Source: Sinisalibacter lacisalsi
GTDB lineage: Bacteria > Pseudomonadota > Alphaproteobacteria > Rhodobacterales > Rhodobacteraceae
Direction of reading: 5' to 3'
NCBI RefSeq assembly: GCF_014640115.1
Contig: NZ_BMGI01000003.1
Coordinates: 124,001-188,000 of the forward strand
Length of the DNA stretch: 64,000 bases
Positions 43,060 through 51,741 of the stretch are shown here, in pieces (within the stretch, counting starts at the first letter, position 1; each line of letters begins with the position of its first letter). The notes under the pieces were generated by a model that was not told the DNA's origin, did not search any database, and saw nothing but the letters and a program-made list of their open reading frames with translations. Made by a program: the position numbers and the translations under genes.

Positions 43060-44352
43060 ATGGTCGACATCGCCACGCGCGTCTACAATCACCACTGGAA
43101 GATCGACCCGATCGTCCGGTCGCTGATCGACACCGACTTCTACAAGCTCCTGATGTGCCAGTCTGTCTTCCGCAACCGGCCCGACACGCAGGTGACCTTC
43201 TCGCTGATCAACCGGACAACCTCGATCCCGCTCGCCGACCTGGTCGATGAGGGCGAATTGCGCGAGCAGCTCGATCACATCCGCACGCTTTCGCTCACGC
43301 GGGGCGAAAGCACCTGGTTGCGCGGCAACATGTTTTACGGCAAGCGGCAGATGTTCCGCCCCGATTTCGTCGAATGGTTCGAAACCCTGCGTCTGCCGCC
43401 CTATCACCTCGAACGCGTCGGCGATCAGTACGAGCTGACCTTCGAGGGCAGCTGGCCCGAGGTGATGATGTGGGAAATCCCCGCCCTCGCGGTGCTGATG
43501 GAACTGCGCTCGCGGGCGGTCCTGAACAACATGGACAAGTTCGAGCTGCAGGTGCTCTACGCCCGCGCGATGACCAAGCTGTGGCAGAAGGTCGAAACCC
43601 TGCGCGCCGTCGATGGCCTGAAGATCGCCGATTTCGGCACCCGGCGGCGGCACTCTTTCCTGTGGCAGGACTGGTGCGTGCAGGCGATGACGGAAGGGCT
43701 GGGCGAAAAATTCGTCGGCACCTCGAACTGCCTCATCGCCAAGAACCGCGATCTGGAAGCGATCGGCACCAATGCCCACGAGTTGCCGATGGTCTACGCC
43801 GCGCTGGCGGAGAGCGACGAGGAACTGGCCGAAGCCCCCTACAAGGTGCTGGCCGACTGGCACGAGGAGCACGAGGGCAACCTGCGCATCATCCTGCCCG
43901 ACACCTTCGGCACCGAGGGCTTCCTCGAGAACGCGCCCGACTGGCTGGCGGGCTGGACCGGCATCCGCGTCGACTCGGGGGATCCGGTCGAGGGGGCGGA
44001 GACCGCGATCGAATGGTGGAAATCGCGCGGCGAAGACCCGCGCGAGAAGATGGTGATCTTCTCCGACGGGCTCGACGCCGAGAAGATCGTGGAGCTTCAG
44101 AAACAATTCGCCGGCCGCGTCCGCCCGAGCTTTGGCTGGGGCACCCTGCTCACCAACGATTTCCGCGGCCTCACCCCGAATGACAGCCTCGCGCCCTTCT
44201 CGCTGGTCTGCAAGGCGGTGGCGGCGGAGGGCAAGCCCACCGTCAAGCTCTCCGACAACCCCAACAAGGCGATGGGCCCGGCCGAGGAAGTCGAACGCTA
44301 CAAACGGGTGTTCCACGTCGGCAAGCAGGTCGCGCGGGAGGTTGTGGTCTAG
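43060..44352 (+). CDS. pncB: Nicotinate phosphoribosyltransferase
   Basis: A 430 aa protein of the PncB family. Family segments include [15 protein letters not shown] at the N-terminus, the [10 protein letters not shown] active-site region and [14 protein letters not shown] near the phosphate-binding site. It condenses nicotinate with phosphoribosyl pyrophosphate, with ATP hydrolysis, to nicotinate mononucleotide. The ATG at 43060 follows GGGAG. With pncA it completes nicotinamide salvage to NAD. After it comes a 123-base gap with nothing recognised. Confidence 0.95.
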   Translation: MVDIATRVYNHHWKIDPIVRSLIDTDFYKLLMCQSVFRNRPDTQVTFSLINRTTSIPLADLVDEGELREQLDHIRTLSLTRGESTWLRGNMFYGKRQMFRPDFVEWFETLRLPPYHLERVGDQYELTFEGSWPEVMMWEIPALAVLMELRSRAVLNNMDKFELQVLYARAMTKLWQKVETLRAVDGLKIADFGTRRRHSFLWQDWCVQAMTEGLGEKFVGTSNCLIAKNRDLEAIGTNAHELPMVYAALAESDEELAEAPYKVLADWHEEHEGNLRIILPDTFGTEGFLENAPDWLAGWTGIRVDSGDPVEGAETAIEWWKSRGEDPREKMVIFSDGLDAEKIVELQKQFAGRVRPSFGWGTLLTNDFRGLTPNDSLAPFSLVCKAVAAEGKPTVKLSDNPNKAMGPAEEVERYKRVFHVGKQVAREVVV

Positions 44353-44475
44353 CGGCTACTCCGAAGCGCGCGACGGTTCTCGCCGCCATGAAGCCGCGGG
44401 GTGCGACGCCAGCGTCGCTGGACCCGCGCCTTCGCGAGCGCGTAGAATGTCCGCATCCCGACAAGGGAGGCAGGC

Positions 44476-44886
44476 ATGCGCGCGCCGTTCCATCTTTTGC
44501 TCCTGGCCATGCTGGCCGTGATGCCTGCTCAGGCGCGCGCCCATGACTGCGGCTTCTACACCGAGTGCTGCCATGCCCTCGTTGAAGCCTACCGCGAGGC
44601 GGGGGTGAGCGGCCCTCGGCTGGAGCAATTCGCAGCCACCTGCGAGTTGCATCACGTGTTCGACGCCATGCCGGGGGCGCAGGCGATGTTCTGCGCCGAG
44701 GCGTGGGAGGCGATCAGCGTGGTGGCTTATCGGCACTACGTGACGGGCCGCATCGGGTTCTATCCCGAGATGTGCATGGCCGATCCGGATTATGACGCGG
44801 GCGAGATCCTTGAGCCCGACCCGATGTTTCCCGAGCCCGATCACGAGCGGTTCCTCGAGGAGATGGACCCCTGGTTTCCCGGCTAG
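44476..44886 (+). CDS. Secreted Cys-rich protein of unknown function
   Basis: A 136 aa protein with a clear signal peptide (about 1-22, ending ARA-HD). The mature part has six cysteines (CGFYTECCH, TCELH, MFCAE, EMCMA), suggesting disulphides in the periplasm, and an acidic C-terminal tail (EPDPMFPEPDHERFLEEMDPW). Start ATG 44476 is preceded by GGGAGG. No family is recognised. It ends on the same CTAG as the convergent gene, so the two genes overlap at their stops. Confidence 0.75.
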   Translation: MRAPFHLLLLAMLAVMPAQARAHDCGFYTECCHALVEAYREAGVSGPRLEQFAATCELHHVFDAMPGAQAMFCAEAWEAISVVAYRHYVTGRIGFYPEMCMADPDYDAGEILEPDPMFPEPDHERFLEEMDPWFPG

Positions 44887-45812
44887 GCATTCGCCATGAA
44901 AGCCCGCGCCGCCGTTACCGCCTTTGCCGCATAGGCGCGCACCTTCGGGTCGCCCGGCGCGGCGCGGGGCACGATCCAGCCCATCGAGGCGAAGCGGCGC
45001 AGCATCACGAACATCGGCAGGAGGTCTTCGTCCTCGGTGGAAAGCGGCCGCGCCTCGCGGTAGCCTTGCAGGGCCGCATCGCGCAAGGCTTCGGCATTCG
45101 GTTCGTCTTCGTTCTGGGTCATGAAGGTGGCGAGGTCGTAGAGCCGAAAGCCCCAGCCGGCATCGTCGAAGTCGATCAGCATCGCCGCATCCGCCCGCAT
45201 CAGCACGTTCTCGCGCAGCACGTCGGCATGGATGAGGCCGTAGTCGCCGCCGCTCGTGGCGAAGGCACCGAGCATCCCGTGCGCCTTCGCGCGCGCCGCA
45301 TCCACCAGCGCGCGCTCCTCCGCGTCGAGCGCCGGGCTTTCCCAGAACCGCCCCCAGAGCGGCGCGGCGCCGAGCAGCCCGTCGATGTTCCAGGCGTGGC
45401 GGGTGAACCCTGCGCCAAGGTCGAGCCCGTCGGAGGCGTTGTGCAGATCCGCCACCGCCCGGCCCACGGCGCGAAACCGGGCTTGCTGCGTGACCGGATC
45501 GCCCGCGAGCGGTTCGCCGCCTTCGCCGAGCGGCGCCCCCTCCATCCACGCGACCGCCGTCGCCACCCGGCCGGTGGAAAGCACCACCGGCCCGGCCAGC
45601 GGCGCGGGCACGGCCACGCCGGCAGAGGCCAGCGCGCGCATCCAGTCCAGCTCCGAGCGGATCGCTTCCGGCGTCTGGTAGCCCGGCCGGTGCAGCCGAA
45701 CCGCCGCCCGCCCACCGGGAAGGTCGGCAGCATAAACGGCGTTCTCGCGTTCGCTCACCAGCCGGGCCGCCCGCCCGCCGAACAGCCCGAGCGCCTCGTC
45801 GATCTCGCTCAA
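44883..45812 (-). CDS. APH-family phosphotransferase, possible hydroxylysine kinase-like
   Basis: A 309 aa protein of the aminoglycoside-phosphotransferase/homoserine-kinase-like fold. The Brenner-type catalytic region is LIHADVLRENVL, and the metal-binding acidic motif is LIDFDDAGWG. The start appears to be a TTG at 45812 overlapping the stop of the class III aminotransferase gene, showing tight coupling. In animals, a kinase of this fold phosphorylates 5-hydroxylysine and an aminotransferase-like phospho-lyase removes the phosphate and amine. Bacteria often fuse or pair such proteins. This pair may therefore break down a hydroxylated amine. Antibiotic resistance is unlikely. Confidence 0.8.
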   Translation of the reverse strand: MSEIDEALGLFGGRAARLVSERENAVYAADLPGGRAAVRLHRPGYQTPEAIRSELDWMRALASAGVAVPAPLAGPVVLSTGRVATAVAWMEGAPLGEGGEPLAGDPVTQQARFRAVGRAVADLHNASDGLDLGAGFTRHAWNIDGLLGAAPLWGRFWESPALDAEERALVDAARAKAHGMLGAFATSGGDYGLIHADVLRENVLMRADAAMLIDFDDAGWGFRLYDLATFMTQNEDEPNAEALRDAALQGYREARPLSTEDEDLLPMFVMLRRFASMGWIVPRAAPGDPKVRAYAAKAVTAARAFMANA

Positions 45813-47074
45813 TCCATTCCCTCCAGAACCTCCCCGAGCGTCGCCACCAGAAGCTCGGCGTTCTCGCGCGAAAAAACCATCGGCGGGCGGATCTTGAGGA
45901 TGTTCCCGCCGCGCCCGATCCGGTGCATCAGCACGCCTCGTTCCCGCATCCGCTCCACCGCCTCGGCGGTGAACTCCGGCGCCGGCTCCAGCCCGCCCGG
46001 TTCGGTGAACTCCACGCCCACGAACAACCCCGCGCCGCGCACATCGGCGATGCGCGGATGATCGAGCGCGCGCAGCCCCGCCAGCAGGTGCGTGCCCACC
46101 TCCGCCGCGTTGGCCTGCAGCCCCTCCGCCTCGATCACGTTGAGCACGGCGCTCGCGGCGGCGGCGGCCACAGGCGTGCCCGCGAAGGTGTTGAAATAGC
46201 CGAAATCGCGGCGGAACGCCTCGACGATCTCGCCCCTCGTCACCACGCCCGCCACCGGGTAGCCATTGCCCATCGGCTTGCCCATGGTCACGATATCCGG
46301 CACCAGCCCGATCCGCTCATGGCCCCAGAAATGCCCGCCGGTGCGGCCGAAGCCGGGCTGCACCTCGTCGGCGATGACAAGCCCGCCCGCCGCGCGCACC
46401 ACGGCTTGCGTGGGCGCCATAAACCCCGGCGGCAGATCGGGAAAGCCCTCGTTGGCGAAGAACGGATCGAGGATCAGCGCGGCAAAGCCATGGCCCGCCG
46501 CCTCCAGCTCGTCGATGGCCCGCGCCACCCCCGCCGCGAACGCCTCCGCCTGCGCTTCGGCGCTGCCGCCGAGCGGGCGCAGACTGTCGGGCGCGGGCAC
46601 GCGGCGGACCCAGTCCACCCGCCCGCCGATCGGCGTGCGCCCGGACGAGAACTGGCTGACCAGGTGGGTATTGCCGTGATAGGTCGCATCGGTGCCGATC
46701 AGCCCGGTCTTGCCGGTGGCGGCCCAGCCCATGCGCAGCGCGATGTCATTGGCCTCCGACCCGGTGCAGACCATGGTGAGCACGTCCAGCCCCTCGCCCA
46801 GCCGCCCTGTCAGCCGCTCGCCGTAGGCCACGATCCCTTCGTGCAGGTAACGGCTGTGGGTGTTGAGCGTGGCGAGCTGGTCGGCAACGGCCTCGACGAC
46901 ACGAGGATGCCCGTGGCCGACGTGGGGCACGTTGTTATAGGCATCGAGATAGGCCCGTCCCCCGGCATCCCAAAGCCAGACCCCCTCGCCGCGTACGATC
47001 TCCACCGGCTCGCGGTAGAAGGTGGTCATGCGCGGGCCGAGGACACGCGCGCGGCGGGCTGTCAAATCAGTCAT
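45809..47074 (-). CDS. Class III PLP enzyme of the AGXT2-like (aminotransferase/phospho-lyase) group
   Basis: A 421 aa pyridoxal-phosphate enzyme. Key segments are CTGSEANDIALRM, the cofactor Asp region VIADEVQPGFGRTG and the Schiff-base Lys in VTMGKPMGNGYPV. Length is normal for class III aminotransferases. Within that class the AGXT2L group act as phospho-lyases on O-phosphoethanolamine or 5-phosphohydroxylysine. The overlapping downstream APH-type kinase supports that role, but a plain omega-aminotransferase cannot be excluded. ATG 47074 lies inside the end of arfB, so arfB, this gene and the kinase form one leftward transcription unit. Confidence 0.85.
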   Translation of the reverse strand: MTDLTARRARVLGPRMTTFYREPVEIVRGEGVWLWDAGGRAYLDAYNNVPHVGHGHPRVVEAVADQLATLNTHSRYLHEGIVAYGERLTGRLGEGLDVLTMVCTGSEANDIALRMGWAATGKTGLIGTDATYHGNTHLVSQFSSGRTPIGGRVDWVRRVPAPDSLRPLGGSAEAQAEAFAAGVARAIDELEAAGHGFAALILDPFFANEGFPDLPPGFMAPTQAVVRAAGGLVIADEVQPGFGRTGGHFWGHERIGLVPDIVTMGKPMGNGYPVAGVVTRGEIVEAFRRDFGYFNTFAGTPVAAAAASAVLNVIEAEGLQANAAEVGTHLLAGLRALDHPRIADVRGAGLFVGVEFTEPGGLEPAPEFTAEAVERMRERGVLMHRIGRGGNILKIRPPMVFSRENAELLVATLGEVLEGMD

Positions 47075-47489
47075 CGGATACCTTCCCCCGCATCGCCTTC
47101 ACTTCCCCCCGCTTCTTCTTCGCCTCGATCCGCCGCCGTTTGCTGCCCAGCGTTGGTCTCGTCGGCACCCGGCGTTTCGGCGGCACCAGCGCGGCGCGGA
47201 TCATTTCGGCCAGCCGTTCCTCGGCGATCTCGCGGTTGCGGGCCTGGCTGCGGGTGTCTTCCACCCGGATCAGGAGCGCGCCCTCGCTCGTCCATTTGCG
47301 GCCGGCGATGCGTTTCAGCCGGGCCTTCTGGGCGGGGGTGAGCGCGGGGCTGCGGGCAGCTTCGAAGCGCAGTTCGACGGCGGACGACACCTTGTTGACG
47401 TTCTGCCCGCCGGGGCCGGACGACCGGGTGAAGCTCTCGGAGAGCTCCCAGTCGGCGATGGTCACCTTGTCGTCGATCCGGATCGCCAT
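47067..47489 (-). CDS. arfB: Ribosome-rescue peptidyl-tRNA hydrolase ArfB
   Basis: A 140 aa protein with the release-factor catalytic GGQ at residues 27-29 (SSGPGGQNVNK) and a long basic C-terminal tail (KRRRIEAKKKRGEVKAMRGK) that inserts in the empty mRNA channel. It frees ribosomes stalled on mRNAs lacking a stop codon. The start ATG 47489 is used; extension to 47603 would run into the terminator. Upstream on the same strand are a hairpin terminator and a 13-codon reading frame, which may regulate it. It overlaps the downstream aminotransferase gene by eight bases. Confidence 0.93.
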   Translation of the reverse strand: MAIRIDDKVTIADWELSESFTRSSGPGGQNVNKVSSAVELRFEAARSPALTPAQKARLKRIAGRKWTSEGALLIRVEDTRSQARNREIAEERLAEMIRAALVPPKRRVPTRPTLGSKRRRIEAKKKRGEVKAMRGKVSDD

Positions 47490-47594
47490 GGGTGGCCTCT
47501 GAAAGTTTGAGCTTCGCTGTCTTGCCGCCGGGAAGGTTTGAACCTCCGCGTTTCGGCACTGTGGAGCGTTGTAAATCCTGCCGCCGCAATCGAA

Positions 47595-47619
47595 AAGGGC
47601 CACCGCTGGGGTGGCCCTT
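47595..47619 (-). terminator. Strong Rho-independent terminator or attenuator upstream of arfB
   Basis: A perfect 10-pair stem, AAGGGCCACC with GGTGGCCCTT around a five-base loop, followed on the minus strand by TTTTCGATT. It lies 106 bases before the arfB start and about 80 bases after the 13-codon reading frame. An upstream GGTGGC (plus-strand complement 47672-47677) could pair with its 5' arm as an antiterminator. Confidence 0.8.
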
Positions 47620-47701
47620 CGAGAAGTCTGGAGGTGGGGCCGGTTAGACGATGCGCCAAACTAGCCCGCTTGCCACCGGGGGCTGCCCCGGAAGCGCGCT
47701 T

Positions 47702-47743
47702 CTACCTTGTCCCGGCACCTCGCTCCCCGAAATCTCTAGACAT
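47702..47743 (-). CDS. Candidate 13-residue leader peptide with perfect Shine-Dalgarno
   Basis: The frame reads MSRDFGERGAGTR and stop. Five bases before its ATG begins AGAAAGGAGGTG (complement of 47747-47758), a 12-base perfect match to the 16S rRNA 3' end, the strongest ribosome site in the window. It uses AGA, CGA and AGG for its arginines and TCT and ACA, codons rare in this GC-rich genome. It lies between the queuosine transporter stop and the terminator before arfB. The rest of the 328-base gap (47490-47817) holds only these elements and short GC hairpins. It may be a translated leader or the 5' part of a small RNA. Confidence 0.45.
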   Translation of the reverse strand: MSRDFGERGAGTR

Positions 47744-47817
47744 GGACACCTCCTTTCTCTGCAAATTTTGTTGCGATAAGGAAAGCCTGCCACAGATTTT
47801 GTGTGGGTCAACAAAAA

Positions 47818-48456
47818 TCACGCTGTATCTGGTGAAAGTTTCGTAACAAGCACCCGGAAGGGCACAAGTGCCACCAAAGCGAGCGAAAGTTTGACGAGCC
47901 AGTCGGCGAAGGCGAGGCTCACCCACAGCGGCACCACCGCGCCGACGCCGAGGAAGGGCAGCTCGTCCCAGGCCCAGTTGATCGCGGCATCGGCCTCGGC
48001 CCCAAAAATCGTGATCGAGGCGGCGAAGGCGATGGTGAAAAACAGCGCAGTATCGACCGCCGATCCCACCAGCGTGGAGGCCAGCGGCGGCAGCCACCAC
48101 TGGCGACGCCGCAACATGTTGAAGATTCCCACGTCGAGAAGCTGTGCGGTGAGGAAGGCGACGCCGGAGCCGACCGCCACCCGCAGGCTGACGGCAGGAT
48201 AGGTGTAACCATCGCCCTGAAGCTCGATCTGGCTGCCGACGAGCGAGCACAGCACGCCGACGACGAAGCCCGCGAACACCACCTTGCGCGCGGGGCCGGG
48301 GCCGTAGACGCGGTTCATCACGTCGGTGACGAGAAAGGCGATGGGGTAGGTGAATGCGCCCCATGTGAGCCAGTTGCCGAACAGGAACTGGACGAGGACG
48401 TTGGAGGCCACCACGACGGTGGCCATGGCAAGAATGCCGGGGAGGATGCGAACCAT
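47818..48456 (-). CDS. Queuosine precursor transporter (YhhQ family)
   Basis: A 212 aa membrane protein with about six hydrophobic helices. Typical family features are the N-terminal AMATVVVASNVLVQF, YPIAFLVTDVMNRVYGP and later STLVGSAVDTALFFTIAF. It imports queuine, 7-cyano- or 7-aminomethyl-7-deazaguanine for tRNA modification. The ATG at 48456 is chosen to match family length; its ribosome site is weak. No preQ1 riboswitch fold is obvious upstream. It follows the phytase-like gene by 87 bases on the same strand. Confidence 0.88.
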   Translation of the reverse strand: MVRILPGILAMATVVVASNVLVQFLFGNWLTWGAFTYPIAFLVTDVMNRVYGPGPARKVVFAGFVVGVLCSLVGSQIELQGDGYTYPAVSLRVAVGSGVAFLTAQLLDVGIFNMLRRRQWWLPPLASTLVGSAVDTALFFTIAFAASITIFGAEADAAINWAWDELPFLGVGAVVPLWVSLAFADWLVKLSLALVALVPFRVLVTKLSPDTA

Positions 48457-48543
48457 GATGTATCCGTTTTGACAAGGTTGCGGAGACTTGGTGCCCGAAG
48501 CGGGAACGCGCCGCACCTACGCTCCGGCGGGTGCGCCGTCAAG

Positions 48544-49437
48544 TCACTCCGCTATGACGTATTCGACGAACTCGGTTTTCTGGAAAAAGCGGAAGTTGTC
48601 GTCGGAGATCATCGTCAGACGTATCTTGCCATCGTCATCGCGCCACACGGCGAGCCCTTCGAGGTTGTCATGCGTGCCCGCGGGCGATCGAAACAGCTGC
48701 ATCTCGTTGCGCAGGCCCTGCGGCGTCATCTCGAAGCTGCGAACCCGGGCCGCGAAGCCGAAGATCCCCACCAGCGTGCGTTCGAGCAGGTAGAACCGCC
48801 CGTCCGGACCGATGTCGGCGCCGACGGGGAGGAAATCGTCCTCGCGCTTGAGGCTGTGGTAGCGCGTCCAGGCGCCATCCTTGAAACGCAGGATCGGGAA
48901 GGGCCGGTTCGCCCCGCCCGAGCGTTCGGGCATGGTGTAGAGCGCGCCATCGGCGTCGATGGCGAGGGCTTCGAGCGAGCTGTTGTTCTTCATCCGCTCG
49001 AATGAGCCATGCGCGGGCAGTTCCGTGGCCGACTCGAGCGAGACGCTCGGGTAGCGCATGACCCGGTGTTCGGCCTCGAAAGACACGAAGACCTCGCCGG
49101 TGTGCGAAATGGCAAGGCCCTCGGAGTCGGTGAAGTATCGCGGCAATGGCTTGCCGTTGCTATGGGGCAGGGGCTGCAGCGTGACATCGTCGATGGCGAC
49201 GATCCGGTTGCGCTCGTCGCGCCGGATCGTGCCCGACATGAAACTGCCCCGGTCCGACACGGCGAAGAAGCGGCGGCCGTCCGGTGCGATCTCCAGCCCC
49301 GACCAGCCGCCGAAATCGGCGTCGTCGATCGACCACGCGAACCGCGAGGCGAAATCTGCGCGGCCATCGTCCTGTGCCGAGGTCGCGGGCGCGACCAGCA
49401 CGAGTAGAGCTATTGCGAGCGCAGGACGGAGGCGCAT
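48544..49437 (-). CDS. Secreted esterase-like/phytase-like beta-propeller protein
   Basis: A 297 aa protein with a signal peptide (about 1-21, ending ATSA) and the esterase-like activity of phytase domain (FGGWSGLEIAPDGRRFFAVSDRGSF, YFTDSEGLAISHTGEVFVSFE, and SSLEALAIDADGALY). Family members are predicted periplasmic calcium-dependent propellers; the actual substrate is uncertain. The start ATG at 49437 lies within the 3' end of mepA (28-base overlap), indicating coupling in a leftward operon MFS-mepA-this gene. Confidence 0.82.
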   Translation of the reverse strand: MRLRPALAIALLVLVAPATSAQDDGRADFASRFAWSIDDADFGGWSGLEIAPDGRRFFAVSDRGSFMSGTIRRDERNRIVAIDDVTLQPLPHSNGKPLPRYFTDSEGLAISHTGEVFVSFEAEHRVMRYPSVSLESATELPAHGSFERMKNNSSLEALAIDADGALYTMPERSGGANRPFPILRFKDGAWTRYHSLKREDDFLPVGADIGPDGRFYLLERTLVGIFGFAARVRSFEMTPQGLRNEMQLFRSPAGTHDNLEGLAVWRDDDGKIRLTMISDDNFRFFQKTEFVEYVIAE

Positions 49438-50348
49438 TGGTTCGGCAGATCGGCAAGCGTGATGGCAGGCCGGGGCGGCGCCGGCTTGGCGTTGGGGTCG
49501 GGCGGTGGCGGGTTGAGGATATTGTCCACCCATTCCTCGGCATCGGCGCAGCCGTCGCCCGGCGGCGGCGGGGCCTGGTCAACGCAGGTCCTGTCGCCCT
49601 GCGGGCAAGCGAGGCGCACGTGGAAATGGTAGTGATGCCCGTACCATGGTCGGACCTTGCGCAGCCAGGCGCGGTCGCCTTTCTCGTCCTTGCACATCTG
49701 CACCTTGGCGCCGGCGAAGACGAAGATGCGGGCCACCGCCGGATCGGAGGCCGCGGCCTTGATCACCTCGTGATGCGCGCGGGTCCAGTTGTCGTTGACG
49801 TAGGCCCCGTTCGCGCGGCGCGTTGAGATCGACGACAGGCTCTCGCGTTCCGCCGCGCTGAGGTCGAGCCGCTTGGGCGGCAGCATCCAGATATCGACGT
49901 CGAGCCCGAGCTGGTGGCTGGCGTGACCCGAAGACATCGGCCCGCCGCGCGGCTGGCTCATGTCGCCGACATAGAGCCCGGCCCAGCCCGGTTGGGCGGC
50001 GGCCCTGGCGGAAAGCCGCTGGACGTAGGAGATCAGGTCGGGGTGGCCCCAGTTGCGGTTGCGGCTGAGCCGCATCGCCTGCCACGTGGGGCCGGTTTCG
50101 GGCAGTTGCACCGCGCCGGCGAGGCAGCCTTGCGAGTAGCCGCCGAAGCTCTCGGGGGCCTGGCGCGACGCGGTCTGCACCGGGCCGAAAAGCTGCTTGG
50201 CGGGCTCGTTCGAGGTGGACAGGATGCCGCCTGTCGCGGTGGCGCGGGGCAGGGTGCTGGTTGTCGTGGTCTCGCCACCGCCACCGGCATCGCCGCACGC
50301 GGTCAGGCCAAGCGCGAACACGAGGGGCAGGAGCGGGGAAACACGCAT
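49410..50348 (-). CDS. mepA: Penicillin-insensitive murein DD-endopeptidase MepA, lipoprotein form
   Basis: A 312 aa lipoprotein (LTAC, Cys18) of the LAS metallopeptidase fold. Zinc-binding residues are in GHASHQLGLDVD (His145, Asp152) and in HHYHFHVRL (His243). It cuts cross-links between peptidoglycan stems, contributing to wall growth. The C-terminal Pro-rich tail is about 30 residues longer than needed. The start ATG at 50348 is three bases after the MFS gene's stop. Confidence 0.92.
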   Translation of the reverse strand: MRVSPLLPLVFALGLTACGDAGGGGETTTTSTLPRATATGGILSTSNEPAKQLFGPVQTASRQAPESFGGYSQGCLAGAVQLPETGPTWQAMRLSRNRNWGHPDLISYVQRLSARAAAQPGWAGLYVGDMSQPRGGPMSSGHASHQLGLDVDIWMLPPKRLDLSAAERESLSSISTRRANGAYVNDNWTRAHHEVIKAAASDPAVARIFVFAGAKVQMCKDEKGDRAWLRKVRPWYGHHYHFHVRLACPQGDRTCVDQAPPPPGDGCADAEEWVDNILNPPPPDPNAKPAPPRPAITLADLPNQCASVLRSQ

Positions 50349-50351
50349 CGG

Positions 50352-51686
50352 TCAGGCCTTTTCGCCGTCGGGTTTCACCCAGATTAGCAGAACCAGGCCG
50401 AAGAGGAACAGCGCGATCAGGGGCGTCACCCCGATCTGCTGACTACCGCTTATCGTGGTGACGACGCCGATGGAGAGCGGCGCGATGAACGAGGTGGCCT
50501 TGCCCGCGAGGGCGTAGAGACCAAAAGCCTCGGTCATCCGCGCCGGGTTGGCCTGGCGCACCATCATCGTGCGGCTCGCGGCCTGGATCGTGCCGCCCGC
50601 CGCGCCGATCAGGGCGCCGATGACGTAGAACATCACGTCGGGCAGGTTCGAGCCCTCGGGAAGAACGATGCCGAACACCGCCTCGCGCGAGATGAAGACG
50701 ATGGTGATCGCGACGAGCGTCAGCACGAGGATCGAAACCGTGATCACCGGTTTCGGGCCGAATGTCTGGTCGGCCCGCCCGCCCAGCATGGCGAAGATCG
50801 CGCCGGTGATGATGGCGATGATGCCGAACACGCCGGTATCGACGACAGACCATTCCAGCACCCCCGCGGCGTAGATGCCGCCGAAGACATACATCCCGTT
50901 CAGCCCGTCGCGGTAGAGCATCGAACTGGTGAGATAGGCGAACAGCGAGCGGTTGCGGGGCAATCCACGCAGCGTTGCCAACACGTCGGCCAGCGCCCGC
51001 TTGAGCGCGCCGCGCGGCGGAGCGACCGGCTTGGGATCGCGCACCCAGAGGAAGAAGGGGATCATGAACACGGCATACCAGATCGCGGTGAGCGGCCCGA
51101 CCGCGCGGGTGCCCTCGCGCTCGGCGGCGTCGAGGCCGAGGATCGGGTCGATGCCGATGAAGGTCTTGCCGGTGCTGGCGCTCTCGGCGAACAGCGTCAG
51201 CATGATGACGAGCGCGACCAGCCCGCCAAGATAGCCGAAGGCCCAGCCGTTGCCCGAGATCCGGCCGATCTCTTCCCGGGTGCCGAGATCGGGCAGCATC
51301 GAGTTGGTGAAGATCGTGGCGAATTCCATGCCGATCATGCCGACGGCGAAGAAAACCAGCACGAGGATGAGGTTGAAATCGCCCGGTGCGGCCCACCACA
51401 GCCCGGAGGCTCCGGCGACATACATCGCCGAGAAGCCCCAGATCCAGCGCATCCGGTTGCCAGAGATATCGGCCATCGCGCCGAGGATCGGCGCAAGCAG
51501 CGCGATGATGAAGCCCGCCGCGCCGATGCCGAAGCCCCAGGCCGATTGCGCCCGCGCGCCGTCGCCGATCAGTTCCTTGACGTAGGGCGCGAAGATGAAG
51601 GTGATCAGCAGGGTGTTGTAAGGCTGGCTGGCCCAGTCGAACCACCACCATCCCCAAACGCGTTTCCTGAGCGATATCGCTTTCAT
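50352..51686 (-). CDS. Major facilitator superfamily transporter (UMF1/Atg22-like)
   Basis: A 444 aa polytopic protein with about 12 hydrophobic segments. The N-terminal region VWGWWWFDWASQPYNTLLITFIFAPYV is the signature of the UMF1 (Atg22-like) family, whose eukaryotic members export amino acids from vacuoles; bacterial substrates are unknown. The start ATG at 51686 is preceded by a suitable initiation region and fits family length; the frame to 51827 is non-coding. It is first of a leftward operon with mepA and the phytase-like gene. Confidence 0.87.
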   Translation of the reverse strand: MKAISLRKRVWGWWWFDWASQPYNTLLITFIFAPYVKELIGDGARAQSAWGFGIGAAGFIIALLAPILGAMADISGNRMRWIWGFSAMYVAGASGLWWAAPGDFNLILVLVFFAVGMIGMEFATIFTNSMLPDLGTREEIGRISGNGWAFGYLGGLVALVIMLTLFAESASTGKTFIGIDPILGLDAAEREGTRAVGPLTAIWYAVFMIPFFLWVRDPKPVAPPRGALKRALADVLATLRGLPRNRSLFAYLTSSMLYRDGLNGMYVFGGIYAAGVLEWSVVDTGVFGIIAIITGAIFAMLGGRADQTFGPKPVITVSILVLTLVAITIVFISREAVFGIVLPEGSNLPDVMFYVIGALIGAAGGTIQAASRTMMVRQANPARMTEAFGLYALAGKATSFIAPLSIGVVTTISGSQQIGVTPLIALFLFGLVLLIWVKPDGEKA

Positions 51687-51741
51687 GCCTGCTTTCCCTC
51701 GGTTTGCGGGAAAGAGACCCGAAAACCCGCGATTGGGCAAG

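Noticed and set aside
44883-45812. Aminoglycoside resistance gene
   Set aside because: The fold is shared by many small-molecule kinases; translational coupling to a class III PLP enzyme points to metabolism.
47747-47758. CACCTCCTTTCT as a fragment of a 16S rRNA gene
   Set aside because: Flanking sequence is unrelated to rRNA; on the other strand it is simply an ideal Shine-Dalgarno before a small open frame.
48457-48543. preQ1 riboswitch before the queuosine precursor transporter gene
   Set aside because: No recognisable preQ1 aptamer pseudoknot or conserved A-rich tail could be drawn in the 87-base leader.
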